From contig NZ_JAIUZR010000005.1 in assembly GCF_020171465.1 (NCBI RefSeq), positions 248,001-312,000 on the forward strand: DNA of 64,000 nucleotides. The letters are read 5' to 3'. The translations under genes and the position numbers were made by a program. This DNA is from Lutimonas saemankumensis. Lineage in GTDB: Bacteria; Bacteroidota; Bacteroidia; Flavobacteriales; Flavobacteriaceae. Within the stretch, counting starts at the first letter, position 1, and each line of letters begins with the position of its first letter. The notes under the pieces were generated by a model, which did not search any database, had not been told where the DNA came from, and saw only the letters and a program-made list of their open reading frames with translations. Positions 1 to 8,119 of the stretch are shown piece by piece.

Positions 1-394
1 GCCTTAAGTTTGACCTTTTGGGATGAACTTCGCTGTAAATCCTTCCCGGAATCCAGCTCAGCAACCTGACTGCTCTTTGATTTTTGTTGTGATCGGAATA
101 AAACGAGATTGAATTTCCAGAGAGGTCAGTAAATGTTTCGGGAGCTACTAAATCCTTATGGCATTGTTTTAGATGATCCAATAATTGCTGCTGAAAATAG
201 AGCGAATCCAAATCTGCATCAGGCCTTGAAATCTTCAGGATATATCGGGGACCTCCCTTTGAGGATATTCTAAAATTCATATCGTATTCCCCGGGAAGCC
301 TTTGGGCTTTTCCCTGAATTCCATAAAGGTCCAAAAGTACTTTTTGTGCTTCTTGAGTACTTATCAGCAGGTCATTGTAAGCTGAATTCTTCAT
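1..394 (-). CDS. Hydroxylysine-kinase-like (APH fold) N-terminus, partial
   Basis: The first 131 residues of a protein that continues beyond the left edge. I translated it from ATG at 394; it lies 3 bases after the stop of the dehydratase gene, so it is the last visible gene of that operon. The visible part resembles the N-lobe of the aminoglycoside-phosphotransferase fold of hydroxylysine kinase (HYKK/AGPHD1): a GEYDMNFRI stretch, a YILKIS strand with the likely ATP-binding lysine, and a VRLLSWIPGR stretch. In many bacteria this domain starts a protein of about 1000 residues that ends in a class-III PLP domain (kinase plus phospho-lyase). Whether that fusion exists here cannot be seen. An ethanolamine or other small amino-alcohol kinase is the main alternative. 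Confidence 0.7.
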   Translation of the reverse strand, partial: MKNSAYNDLLISTQEAQKVLLDLYGIQGKAQRLPGEYDMNFRISSKGGPRYILKISRPDADLDSLYFQQQLLDHLKQCHKDLVAPETFTDLSGNSISFYSDHNKNQRAVRLLSWIPGRIYSEVHPKRSNLR

Positions 395-397
395 GTG

Positions 398-1459
398 TTA
401 ACGAAGTATGAATCCGTATTTCATTGCGTCATCAGGATCTATAACAAAGGTATGCATTCCTGTAATATGCGCCGTACCTTCAACTTGCGGCACAACAGCA
501 TTAAATGGCCCAAAATCAATTTCTTCCACCACAGACCCTTTAAAAACGGAATCGGTGATGCTCTCAATGCTCATTTTTTCTCCGATCTGTATTTCATTTC
601 TCAGATAATGTATGGCCATTCTACCCGATACTCCCGATCCTGTGGGGCATCGATCCACCTCTCCATCGGCAAATATGCAAACATTCCTGCTATCGATATT
701 CTCGTGATCTGACCTTCCTGTAAAAATAGTTCCGTAGAGGAAGCCCAGGGCTTCTTCAAAGGGATGAACTATCGATTCATCACTTTCCATTACTGCCTTT
801 TTTATTTGCATTCCGGTTTTTATGAGCTCCTGATAAGAAGCTTTTGAAAGGTCGAAATCAAAATTGTTCTTATCTAAGTCCACATAGGCGTAAAATGCAC
901 CTCCATAGGCAAGGTCATAGGTAACGGTTCCAATTCCCTGTATTTCAACTGACCGATTCAGGCCGGCAACAAAACTTGGGACACAAAGAAACCTAACCCC
1001 TTTTACTTTGCCGTTTTGAACATGAGCATATGACATGATACGTCCGCAGGGAGCATCAATTTTTACCTCATTCTCTCCGTCTTTCGCATCGATCCAGTTC
1101 AATTCAATACTTAAGGTGGTCAGTGCGATGATGGCATGGCCACACATCGTCGAATATCCTTCGTTGTGCAAGAATATCACCCCGAAATCTCCCTCATCAT
1201 CGTTGGGAGGAGTTAAAATACAACCGTACATGTCCGCATGCCCTCTTGGTTCAAACATGAGTGCCGTTCTTAAATGGTCAAGGTTTTCCTTGCAGTATCT
1301 TCTGTATTCAAGAACGGAATTCCCTTTGAGTTCAGGAAAACCTTCGGTGATCACCCTAAGAGGTTCACCTCCTGTATGCATGTCAATGGTCTTGATTTTA
1401 AGCCATTCCCTTGGGGGATCATAGCTTTTCTTTTGTTGAATTCTATCGAAAGTTTTCAT
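398..1459 (-). CDS. trans-3-hydroxy-L-proline dehydratase (proline racemase family)
   Basis: 353-residue proline-racemase-fold enzyme. The first catalytic residue is present as Cys106 in MCGH. At the position where racemases and 4-hydroxyproline epimerases have the second catalytic cysteine (SPCGTG), this protein has Thr273 in CPTGSG. Within this family the Cys/Thr pair marks trans-3-hydroxy-L-proline dehydratases, which make delta-1-pyrroline-2-carboxylate. The length is close to that of the human enzyme L3HYPDH. The start codon overlaps the stop of the upstream reductase gene by four bases (ATGA), indicating translational coupling, and the upstream enzyme would reduce the product to proline. 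Substrate assignment is inferred from the active-site residues and context. Confidence 0.87.
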   Translation of the reverse strand: MKTFDRIQQKKSYDPPREWLKIKTIDMHTGGEPLRVITEGFPELKGNSVLEYRRYCKENLDHLRTALMFEPRGHADMYGCILTPPNDDEGDFGVIFLHNEGYSTMCGHAIIALTTLSIELNWIDAKDGENEVKIDAPCGRIMSYAHVQNGKVKGVRFLCVPSFVAGLNRSVEIQGIGTVTYDLAYGGAFYAYVDLDKNNFDFDLSKASYQELIKTGMQIKKAVMESDESIVHPFEEALGFLYGTIFTGRSDHENIDSRNVCIFADGEVDRCPTGSGVSGRMAIHYLRNEIQIGEKMSIESITDSVFKGSVVEEIDFGPFNAVVPQVEGTAHITGMHTFVIDPDDAMKYGFILR

Positions 1460-2427
1460 CGCTTTGATCTGTCTTTTTTATACTGTTCAAAGTAATATCT
1501 GGCTCCAAATAAATCTTCAGAAGCATGCCCAACCGATTTAAAAAGGGTGATCTCATCTGAATTTTCCCGCCCCGGATGACGATCGCCGCACAAACCGAAT
1601 AAATCAGCTTTGATATCCTCTTTTTTGAGCAATCCCTTGTGTAAAGGAATTGCTATATCACCTGATTCTTTCAGGCCACCTTGAAAGGTGTCTAAAAAAA
1701 TGCTCGACCTTAAAACACAAGCATCATCAGCCTCTCTCATATCTTTTTTATAGGCTCCAACCAAATCAAGATGCTGTCCGTTTCGAAGTTTAGTCCCATC
1801 TATCAAGGGATCAGCTGATAATGTGGCGGTGGAAATAATATCACTTTCATGGATATAGGAATCATAGTCCTTTACAGGAATGACCTCGATATCTTCCTGT
1901 TCAAATAAACGGGCAATTTTAAGGGCTTTGTCATAACTTCTTCCCCAGATATAAACTTTTTTCAATGGACTTACAGTGGCATGAGCTTTGATCAGATTGG
2001 AAGATAATACGCCCGTACCAAGCATTAAGAGGGTTGACGCTTTGGGGTGGGCAAGATAAGAAGCCGCAAGGGCTGAGGCTGCTGCCGTTCTTTTGGCAGT
2101 CAGAGCCTTGGCATCAAAAATTGCATTTAGGCTTCCGTTATGCGCATTGAGATAAAGATAGGTCCCTTGAATTGAAGGAAGCCCATAGTTGCCGTTATTT
2201 GGGTTTACGGATACTATTTTTACGCCTAAATCTATACCCGCCTCCCATGATGGCATAAGTAGCAGGGTTGAATCAATATTCTCCTTTGGGTTTGCGTAAT
2301 CGTGATGATGCCTCATGGGTGTCTCAACCTGATTTTCTCCAAATCCGGATCTTAAAGTTTCAATGAGTTCACCAAAATCTGTATGAGACTCAATAAAATC
2401 GTTTGATATAAAAGGCGTAGAACCCAT
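1456..2427 (-). CDS. Ornithine cyclodeaminase-family reductase, probable delta-1-pyrroline-2-carboxylate reductase
   Basis: 323-residue member of the ornithine cyclodeaminase/mu-crystallin family. The Rossmann nucleotide-binding turn LGTGVLSS lies around residues 136-143, and the conserved substrate-side GVKIVSV segment at about residues 68-74. Several members of this family are NAD(P)H-dependent pyrroline-2-carboxylate (ketimine) reductases, not cyclodeaminases. Coupling by a four-base overlap to a trans-3-hydroxyproline dehydratase makes the reductase role most likely: the dehydratase product would become L-proline. The cytoplasmic location follows from the absence of a signal peptide. A true ornithine cyclodeaminase or an alanine-dehydrogenase-like activity is possible. 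Confidence 0.8.
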   Translation of the reverse strand: MGSTPFISNDFIESHTDFGELIETLRSGFGENQVETPMRHHHDYANPKENIDSTLLLMPSWEAGIDLGVKIVSVNPNNGNYGLPSIQGTYLYLNAHNGSLNAIFDAKALTAKRTAAASALAASYLAHPKASTLLMLGTGVLSSNLIKAHATVSPLKKVYIWGRSYDKALKIARLFEQEDIEVIPVKDYDSYIHESDIISTATLSADPLIDGTKLRNGQHLDLVGAYKKDMREADDACVLRSSIFLDTFQGGLKESGDIAIPLHKGLLKKEDIKADLFGLCGDRHPGRENSDEITLFKSVGHASEDLFGARYYFEQYKKDRSKR

Positions 2428-2538
2428 TTATTTTTTTGAATAAAAATAAATATAACTTCAAACTAATCCTATGTTACCTCTAAATTAGGTAAAATAATAT
2501 GTTCATAGCGTAATAAAGTACTACTGGTAAATTCAACT

Positions 2539-3090
2539 TTAAGAAAGGAGAAACAAAAAGACAAGTGGAAATATCAGGCCAGCGAGTGCCAGTTTCCAAC
2601 CCCTTTTTTTAAAACCGTTCTTCCCTGATGGAATTAAAATACCGGTTACTGCAATTAAGATCATTGCCGCCCCAAAAATATCTGAGTACCAGATCCAGAA
2701 TTTATTTGTTGTCTTATGCAGGTACATGGTATGGCCAAGAAATGGGGTGCGTTTTTTATACTCGAGTATTCCTTTTCCGTTACTCGCATCAATATCTGCA
2801 ACAACATTGTTCTTAAAGTAGATTCTTAGATCATTACCTCTTAGTCTGTAACTATCAAATTCAACTTGTTTATCCCAGTCTAAAACAGCTTTTTTAAGAT
2901 ACTCTTCATCAAGATTTGATATGGTTTCCGGTACGGGGATACTCACCTCAAGCGATTCGTAGGTATAATCCATCGGATACCAGTCCTGCCTGTGATTCAA
3001 TATGATTCCTGAAAATGAAAAGGCAATCAGTAATCCAACATAAAAGTAGGCAAAGTCCCTGTGTATACTCCTATTCGTAAATTTTTTCAT
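2539..3090 (-). CDS. PepSY-associated transmembrane protein
   Basis: 183 residues from the ATG at 3090. An upstream in-frame extension has no better support, and MKKFTNRSIHRDFAYFYVG is the typical start of this family. It has one membrane helix near residues 15-35 ending in a GIILNHR motif, a periplasmic PepSY-like domain of about 90 residues with paired beta strands, then two further helices near the C-terminus (DIFGAAMILIAVTGIL and LALAGLIFPLVFLFLL). Bacteroidota relatives are usually near iron or heme uptake or reductase genes, but none is adjacent here. The role is unknown. Confidence 0.75.
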   Translation of the reverse strand: MKKFTNRSIHRDFAYFYVGLLIAFSFSGIILNHRQDWYPMDYTYESLEVSIPVPETISNLDEEYLKKAVLDWDKQVEFDSYRLRGNDLRIYFKNNVVADIDASNGKGILEYKKRTPFLGHTMYLHKTTNKFWIWYSDIFGAAMILIAVTGILIPSGKNGFKKRGWKLALAGLIFPLVFLFLLS

Positions 3091-3190
3091 TATTCCTATA
3101 TAATTGTGATTGAATTTATTGTATTTGACCTTTGCATAAAGAGATGGTTTAACCAAAGAATTTGAAATGTTTTGCTACTAATTCTATTAT

Positions 3191-3691
3191 TCAGGAAAAA
3201 AGCATGATATCTTTTTCTTCATCAGGTAATCTTACCATTTTTTCATAACGTAATCCTAATTTTTCAAGAAGATGTATGGAGGCCTTATTATCCGGGTTTA
3301 CAATAGCTAGTATCTTTTCAATTTTCAACTCATTCATCCCATAGTCAAAAATGGATTTTGCCGCCTCAAAAGCATAGCCTTTCCCCCTGTATTCAGGTAA
3401 AAAACCATAGCCAATATCAACGTGTTCAAGCCCTTCCCTGTGAATCAGGCCCGCGACTCCAATAAAAGCTTTGTTACTTTTAAGTCTGACCGCATAAAAT
3501 CCAAAGTCAGATTCATCATAACTTTTAAAAAAGCGCTCTTTAATATGTTCATGTGCCGCTTCAAGCGTCCTGATGTTTCTGTCCCCGATATTCCTGATCC
3601 AGTCCTTGTCATTCATCAATTTGATCAAAGAAGGAGCATCTTCCAGGTTTACTTTTTCAATAAGTAATCGATTTGTACTTAGAATGGCCAT
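3191..3691 (-). CDS. GNAT-family N-acetyltransferase (RimJ/RimL type)
   Basis: 166-residue GNAT protein. It has the N-terminal RLLIEKVNLEDAPSLIKLMND pattern of the RimJ/RimL-like branch and the acetyl-CoA binding loop EYRGKGYAFEA (motif A) near residues 100-110. A LLEKLGLRYEK segment near the end is typical of the last helix and strand. It would transfer an acetyl group from acetyl-CoA to an amine of a protein or small molecule; the substrate cannot be told from sequence. It stands alone between a PepSY protein and the DUF4407 gene. Confidence 0.85.
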   Translation of the reverse strand: MAILSTNRLLIEKVNLEDAPSLIKLMNDKDWIRNIGDRNIRTLEAAHEHIKERFFKSYDESDFGFYAVRLKSNKAFIGVAGLIHREGLEHVDIGYGFLPEYRGKGYAFEAAKSIFDYGMNELKIEKILAIVNPDNKASIHLLEKLGLRYEKMVRLPDEEKDIMLFS

Positions 3692-3744
3692 GTCATTTTT
3701 AAAGGCCTAAAGATAAGTTTATTTGTATTCAGTAAATAATGTTT

Positions 3745-4848
3745 TTAACCTAAAACATCTTTTTGTTTCTTGTAAAAAGAATCTGACTGCAGTTTTAGAA
3801 TATCCTTGGCTTTACTGCGCTTGTATTCATAAATTTCATCATCTTCGGCCACATCATAATAAACTTTTTCATTAAGTGTACTGTCGGTTTGCATAACTGC
3901 TGCTCGCTGGTTCTTCTGTTGGGTGACCCATACTTTTAACGTGTCTTCCTGTTCTTCAAATTTTAGGTCATAGGCTCCTTTAGGCGCCATAACCTTTGCA
4001 AACACAGGAGCAGTTTCAATGGCCATAAACAGCAAGAGAATGAACATAGATGGCAAGGCCGGAAGCTTGTTTAAGGCGTTAATTCTGGCCATAAGGCCGT
4101 CAAAACCGTCAATTATAGGCTGGCTGTTCATAACCTGAGCCTTTTGCTTCTCACGAAGTTCCTTTAGTGTATTTTCTTTGGCTTCTATCTTTTCAGCACT
4201 TGATTCCTTCAGGGTTTGTAATTCTTTTAACTGAGCATCGTGCTTTTCTCTTTTTTCTTTATAGACAGGCCCTTTACCTAACTTCATCGTGCCTTTTGTG
4301 CCTTCAGCTTCAGAAATATAAGTGTCATATAGTTCGTTTACCTCTTTCTCTTTGTTATATACTTTTTCCTCGATGTCTTTGATCTCATTTTCAATACGTT
4401 CAATTTCAGGCGTAAATTGCTCTGAAATCTGAACCTGATTCGCTAAGGTCATTTCATTCTTTTGCTCAAGCAATACCTGATCGATTTCTTTTTCAAAGAT
4501 TTTAAGCTCCAGCGGTTTTGAGATTACAATGGCTATTATTATGGCAAGTATGATTCTTGGTGAAGCCTGCAATAATTCCTGCCAGAAATTGTCACGCTTT
4601 TTAATGGTAGATACTATAAAACGATCTAGATTGAAAATTAACAGGCCCCAGATCAAGCCAAAAACAACTGACAGGTAAACATTGTCAAATACAGTATACA
4701 GGGCATATCCACTTGAAATGAACGCCATGACCGCTGTAAAAAATACGGTTCCGCCAATTCCGGCATATTTGATTTGCTCAGATTTTGGACTTTCCTGAAG
4801 TAGATCTGTGTCTGCGCCCGAGCACATCCAGAAGAATTCTTTTACCAT
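3745..4848 (-). CDS. DUF4407 membrane protein with coiled coil
   Basis: 367 residues from ATG 4848, giving the family-typical start MVKEFFWMCSGAD. A TTG at 4875 preceded by an AGGA box is a possible alternative start. Two helices lie near residues 30-80 with the FNLDRFIV motif between helices, and a third near 100-115. A long charged coiled coil rich in Glu and Lys spans about residues 125-250, followed by a hydrophobic helix (LPSMFILLLFMAIETAPVFAKV) and a charged tail. This layout matches DUF4407, a family without known function. It is a single gene with the opposite-function neighbours GNAT and M20 dipeptidase. Confidence 0.85.
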   Translation of the reverse strand: MVKEFFWMCSGADTDLLQESPKSEQIKYAGIGGTVFFTAVMAFISSGYALYTVFDNVYLSVVFGLIWGLLIFNLDRFIVSTIKKRDNFWQELLQASPRIILAIIIAIVISKPLELKIFEKEIDQVLLEQKNEMTLANQVQISEQFTPEIERIENEIKDIEEKVYNKEKEVNELYDTYISEAEGTKGTMKLGKGPVYKEKREKHDAQLKELQTLKESSAEKIEAKENTLKELREKQKAQVMNSQPIIDGFDGLMARINALNKLPALPSMFILLLFMAIETAPVFAKVMAPKGAYDLKFEEQEDTLKVWVTQQKNQRAAVMQTDSTLNEKVYYDVAEDDEIYEYKRSKAKDILKLQSDSFYKKQKDVLG

Positions 4849-4967
4849 AATAGAGGAGGGTTTAGTTAATGACAACGTAACAATCCTTCTATATGTTGCT
4901 CAGATATTGTCTTTGTTATGATAAAGTTTTGTTAAAATTTTCAAGAGAAAGGAATCCAGAGCGTATT

Positions 4968-6368
4968 TTAAGAAGGATTCATTTTAAATAAATCTACATA
5001 ATACTTGTAAAACAAAGGGATGGTTTCTATTCCTTTGAGGTAATTGAAAACCCCGTAGTGTTCGTTAGGTGAATGAATAGCATCACTATCCAATCCAAAT
5101 CCCATCAGAATCGTTTTGCTCTTCAACTCTTTTTCAAATAATGCGACAATAGGAATACTTCCCCCTGATCTCTGAGGAATTGCCGGAACCCCAAAAGTAT
5201 CAGTATAAGCTTTGTTTGCTGCCTGGTAACCAATATTATCAATTGGAGTAACATAGGCATGACCCCCATGGTGGGGATTTACTTTGACTTTCACAGCTTT
5301 TGGAGCAATTTTCTCAAAATGATTTTTGAACAATTCAGTAATTTCATCAGGATCCTGATCCGGTACTAGTCGCATGGAAATCTTGGCATAAGCTTTACTT
5401 GCAATCACGGTTTTGGCGCCTTCTCCGGTATAGCCTCCCCAGATTCCATTTACATCAAGCGTGGGCCTGATGGAATTTCTTTCATTGGTAGTATATCCTT
5501 TTTCACCGTATACTTCATCAATATCGAGAGCCTTTTTATAGTTTTCAAGTGAAAACGGAGCTTTTGCCATTTCATTCCGTTCTTCTTCGGTTGCCTCGAT
5601 GACCTTATCATAAAAACCGGGAATGGTGATGTGATTATTTTCATCGTGAAGTGATGCGATCATTTTTGATAAGACGTTAATCGGATTAGCCACCGCACCT
5701 CCGTAGAGCCCTGAATGAAGATCGCGATTAGGGCCGGTCACTTCAACTTCAACATAACTCAATCCTCTCAATCCCGTTGTTATCGAGGGTTGGGAGTTGC
5801 TGATCATTCCGGTATCAGATATTAGAATAACATCATTTTTTAATTTGTCCTGATTTCTTTTCACGAACCAGTCCAGGCTTTCTGAGCCCACTTCTTCTTC
5901 TCCTTCTATCATGAATTTGACATTGCAGGGAAGCGAATTCAGTTTCATCATGATCTCAAAGGCCTTCAAGTGCATAAACATTTGTCCCTTATCGTCACAT
6001 GCACCTCTAGCAAATATTGCTCCATCAGGATGGAGGTCAGTAGACTTGATCACCGGTTCAAAAGGAGGTGATTCCCAGAGATCAATCGGATCAGGGGGCT
6101 GAACATCGTAATGACCGTAAACCAAGACCGTGGGGAGATTCTCATCAATTATATGTTCTCCAAATACGATAGGGTAACCAGGAGTTTTACAGATTTCCAC
6201 CTTGTTGCAACCTGCTTTTTGCAGATAATCATGAACGGCCTGGGCAGTATCCAATACATCTTTTTCATAGGATTTATCGGCACTTACCGATGGTATTCTT
6301 AGCAAATGAAGCAATTCTTCAATAAACCGGTCTTTATTTTGATCAATGTATTTTTTTACCCCTGACAT
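4968..6368 (-). CDS. M20-family dipeptidase
   Basis: 466-residue zinc peptidase of the M20 (CNDP/dipeptidase) family, without signal peptide, so cytoplasmic. Metal- and catalysis-related motifs are visible: VYGHYDVQPPDP (metal His and catalytic Asp), the ARGACDDKGQM loop (bridging Asp), EGEEEVGS (general base and metal ligand Glu) and, in the lid/dimerisation part, LHSGLYGGAVANP and HHGGHAYVTP. Near the C-terminus GFGLDSDAIHSPNEH supplies the last metal His. It hydrolyses dipeptides or similar amide substrates. It stands alone, with a TATATTTG promoter element just upstream. Confidence 0.92.
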   Translation of the reverse strand: MSGVKKYIDQNKDRFIEELLHLLRIPSVSADKSYEKDVLDTAQAVHDYLQKAGCNKVEICKTPGYPIVFGEHIIDENLPTVLVYGHYDVQPPDPIDLWESPPFEPVIKSTDLHPDGAIFARGACDDKGQMFMHLKAFEIMMKLNSLPCNVKFMIEGEEEVGSESLDWFVKRNQDKLKNDVILISDTGMISNSQPSITTGLRGLSYVEVEVTGPNRDLHSGLYGGAVANPINVLSKMIASLHDENNHITIPGFYDKVIEATEEERNEMAKAPFSLENYKKALDIDEVYGEKGYTTNERNSIRPTLDVNGIWGGYTGEGAKTVIASKAYAKISMRLVPDQDPDEITELFKNHFEKIAPKAVKVKVNPHHGGHAYVTPIDNIGYQAANKAYTDTFGVPAIPQRSGGSIPIVALFEKELKSKTILMGFGLDSDAIHSPNEHYGVFNYLKGIETIPLFYKYYVDLFKMNPS

Positions 6369-6391
6369 TTTTCACTAATTTTAGATGCAAA

Positions 6392-6399
6392 CAAATATA
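6392..6399 (-). promoter_or_regulatory. Bacteroidota -7 element for the M20 dipeptidase gene
   Basis: TATATTTG on the minus strand matches the TAnnTTTG consensus and ends 23 bases before the dipeptidase ATG. No clear -33 TTTG is seen. Confidence 0.45.
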
Positions 6400-6464
6400 G
6401 ACAAAAGAAGTCTTTATATTTTCATGAAAGGAAATCAAATAGAAATTTAACTACAAATTAATTG

Positions 6465-7817
6465 ATGAGTTCAAGGAGAAAATTTATTCAAAATACATCA
6501 CTGGCAAGTGCGGGAATTTCGGTTTTCCCTCACATTGGTTTTGCTAATTCGAAAAGTGAAAGTAAGGTCAATATTGGTTTGATCGGTGTGGGTTTAAGAG
6601 GGACTAACCATCTCAACAATTTATTGTTAAGAGACGATGTTGAGGTGACCGCAATTTGCGATATTGACGAAAACAGGATTTCGCTCAATCTGGATACGAT
6701 AGAGAAAAGCGGCAAGAAAAAGCCTGAAGTTTTTGGCAAAAATGAATTGGATTATAAAAATCTTCTGGAACTGGAATCCTTGGACGCCGTGATCATTTCG
6801 ACTCCATGGCTCTGGCATGCCCGTATGGCAAAAGATGCCATGCTTGCAGGTAAATATGTTGGCCTTGAGGTCTCCGCCGCCAATACGATGGAAGAATGCT
6901 GGGACCTGGTGAATATTCACGAGCAGACCGGTACACATCTAATGATTCTGGAAAATGTGAACTACAGAAGAGATATTTTGGCAGTACTTAATATGGTAAG
7001 GCAAAATGTTTTTGGTGAATTGATGCATTTTAGATGCGGATATCAGCATGACCTTCGTTTTGTAAAACTGAATGATGGAAAGACAGCTTATGGTAAAGGT
7101 GTTGAATTTGGAGAAAAAGGAATCAGCGAGGCAAGATGGAGAACTCAGCATTCTCTGCTGCGAAATGCCGATGTATATCCCACCCATGGGGTGGGTCCAA
7201 TAGCCGCGATGACCAACATAAACCGAGGTAACCGTTTTTTGTCAATGACTTCTCATGCCACAAAAAGCAGGGGTTTACATAACTATATCGTGGAGCACGG
7301 AGGTAAGGACCACCCAAATGCGAAACTGAATTTTAAAATGGGAGATGTGATTACTTCAACCATAGAAACATCTAACGGTGAAACGATTATAGTAACCCAT
7401 GATACGAGTTTGCCAAGACCTTATTCCTTAGGTTTCAGGGTACAGGGAACACAGGGTCTTTGGGAAGTTGACGGTAATAGAATATATATCGAAGGAGTAT
7501 CAAAGCCGCATACCTGGGATGATGCAGATGAATGGTTAAAAAAATACGATCACCCGCTTTGGGTGAAATACGGAGAGCATGCGACCGGAGCTGGTCACGG
7601 TGGGATGGATTTCTTTGTCATAAATGCCTTTGTGGAGTCTGTTAAACGACAAATTGCGCCTCCTATGGATGTATATGATGCTGCGGCCTGGAGTTCGATT
7701 ACCCCGCTATCTGAACAATCTATTGCGAACAATGGTGAGCCCCAGGATTTCCCTGATTTTACGAGAGGTTTGTGGGTTAAGAGAGCTCCATATAACTGGA
7801 TAAAAGATACTTTTTAA
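6465..7817 (+). CDS. Secreted Gfo/Idh/MocA oxidoreductase, GH109-like
   Basis: 450 residues from ATG 6465; the codon just before is TTG and is less likely. The N-terminus has a twin-arginine-like SRRKFIQ followed by a hydrophobic stretch and a likely cleavage site near NIGFANS, so it is probably exported folded with its cofactor. The NAD-binding turn GLIGVGLRGTNHL is at about residues 37-49. The overall order (AEVSAANTMEECW-like segment, a YRRD motif, an HGVGP loop, GHGGMDFFV near the end) resembles family GH109, NAD-dependent alpha-N-acetylgalactosaminidases of flavobacteria. Other Gfo/Idh/MocA sugar oxidoreductases share much of this, so the glycosidase role is an inference. Confidence 0.75.
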   Translation: MSSRRKFIQNTSLASAGISVFPHIGFANSKSESKVNIGLIGVGLRGTNHLNNLLLRDDVEVTAICDIDENRISLNLDTIEKSGKKKPEVFGKNELDYKNLLELESLDAVIISTPWLWHARMAKDAMLAGKYVGLEVSAANTMEECWDLVNIHEQTGTHLMILENVNYRRDILAVLNMVRQNVFGELMHFRCGYQHDLRFVKLNDGKTAYGKGVEFGEKGISEARWRTQHSLLRNADVYPTHGVGPIAAMTNINRGNRFLSMTSHATKSRGLHNYIVEHGGKDHPNAKLNFKMGDVITSTIETSNGETIIVTHDTSLPRPYSLGFRVQGTQGLWEVDGNRIYIEGVSKPHTWDDADEWLKKYDHPLWVKYGEHATGAGHGGMDFFVINAFVESVKRQIAPPMDVYDAAAWSSITPLSEQSIANNGEPQDFPDFTRGLWVKRAPYNWIKDTF

Positions 7818-7845
7818 AAAGAGGGAACAAATTTCTTAAACATTG

Positions 7846-7875
7846 TTTGCTAATTTGCAAAAATGATTATATTTG
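7846..7875 (+). promoter_or_regulatory. Promoter of tRNA-Leu
   Basis: TTTG at 7846-7849 and TATATTTG at 7868-7875 are separated by 18 bases, a close match to the Bacteroidota TTTG/TAnnTTTG promoter. The mature tRNA begins 13 bases downstream of the -7 element. This is the best-formed promoter in the window. Confidence 0.7.
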
Positions 7876-7888
7876 CAATCCAATTTTC

Positions 7889-7970
7889 GCGGGCGTGGTG
7901 AAATTGGTAGACACGCTAGACTTAGGATCTAGTGCCGCAAGGTGTGTGGGTTCGAGTCCCTCCGCCCGCA
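7889..7970 (+). tRNA. tRNA-Leu (anticodon UAG)
   Basis: An 82-base class II tRNA. The acceptor stem GCGGGCG pairs fully with CGCCCGC, followed by discriminator A; the CCA end is not encoded. The anticodon stem CTAGA/TCTAG encloses the loop CTTAGGA with anticodon TAG. A long variable arm follows, then the GTTCGAGTC T-arm. It reads CUN leucine codons. Confidence 0.97.
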
Positions 7971-7971
7971 C

Positions 7972-8003
7972 AAAAAAGCCCTTCTGATCGAAGGGCTTTT
8001 TTT
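7972..8003 (+). terminator. Rho-independent terminator after tRNA-Leu
   Basis: The hairpin AGCCCTTC / GAAGGGCT with a short loop is followed by seven T. It starts only a few bases after the tRNA 3' end, so the tRNA is a single-gene transcript. Confidence 0.9.
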
Positions 8004-8119
8004 ATGGATAATTTTAGGATTTTAAAAGGATGATCGTATAAAAAGCTTGTAAAGTTCGTGTCAATGGTTTTTTTGTTAACTTTCGGGCACTGAATTCAAG
8101 ATAAAGATGCAGCCATAGA

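Noticed and set aside
398-1459. Proline racemase or 4-hydroxyproline epimerase
   Set aside because: The second catalytic cysteine is a threonine (Thr273), which fits the 3-hydroxyproline dehydratase branch.
8040-8119. Operator for the LacI regulator
   Set aside because: I found no convincing palindrome upstream of the gene; only a near-match TAACTTTC element.
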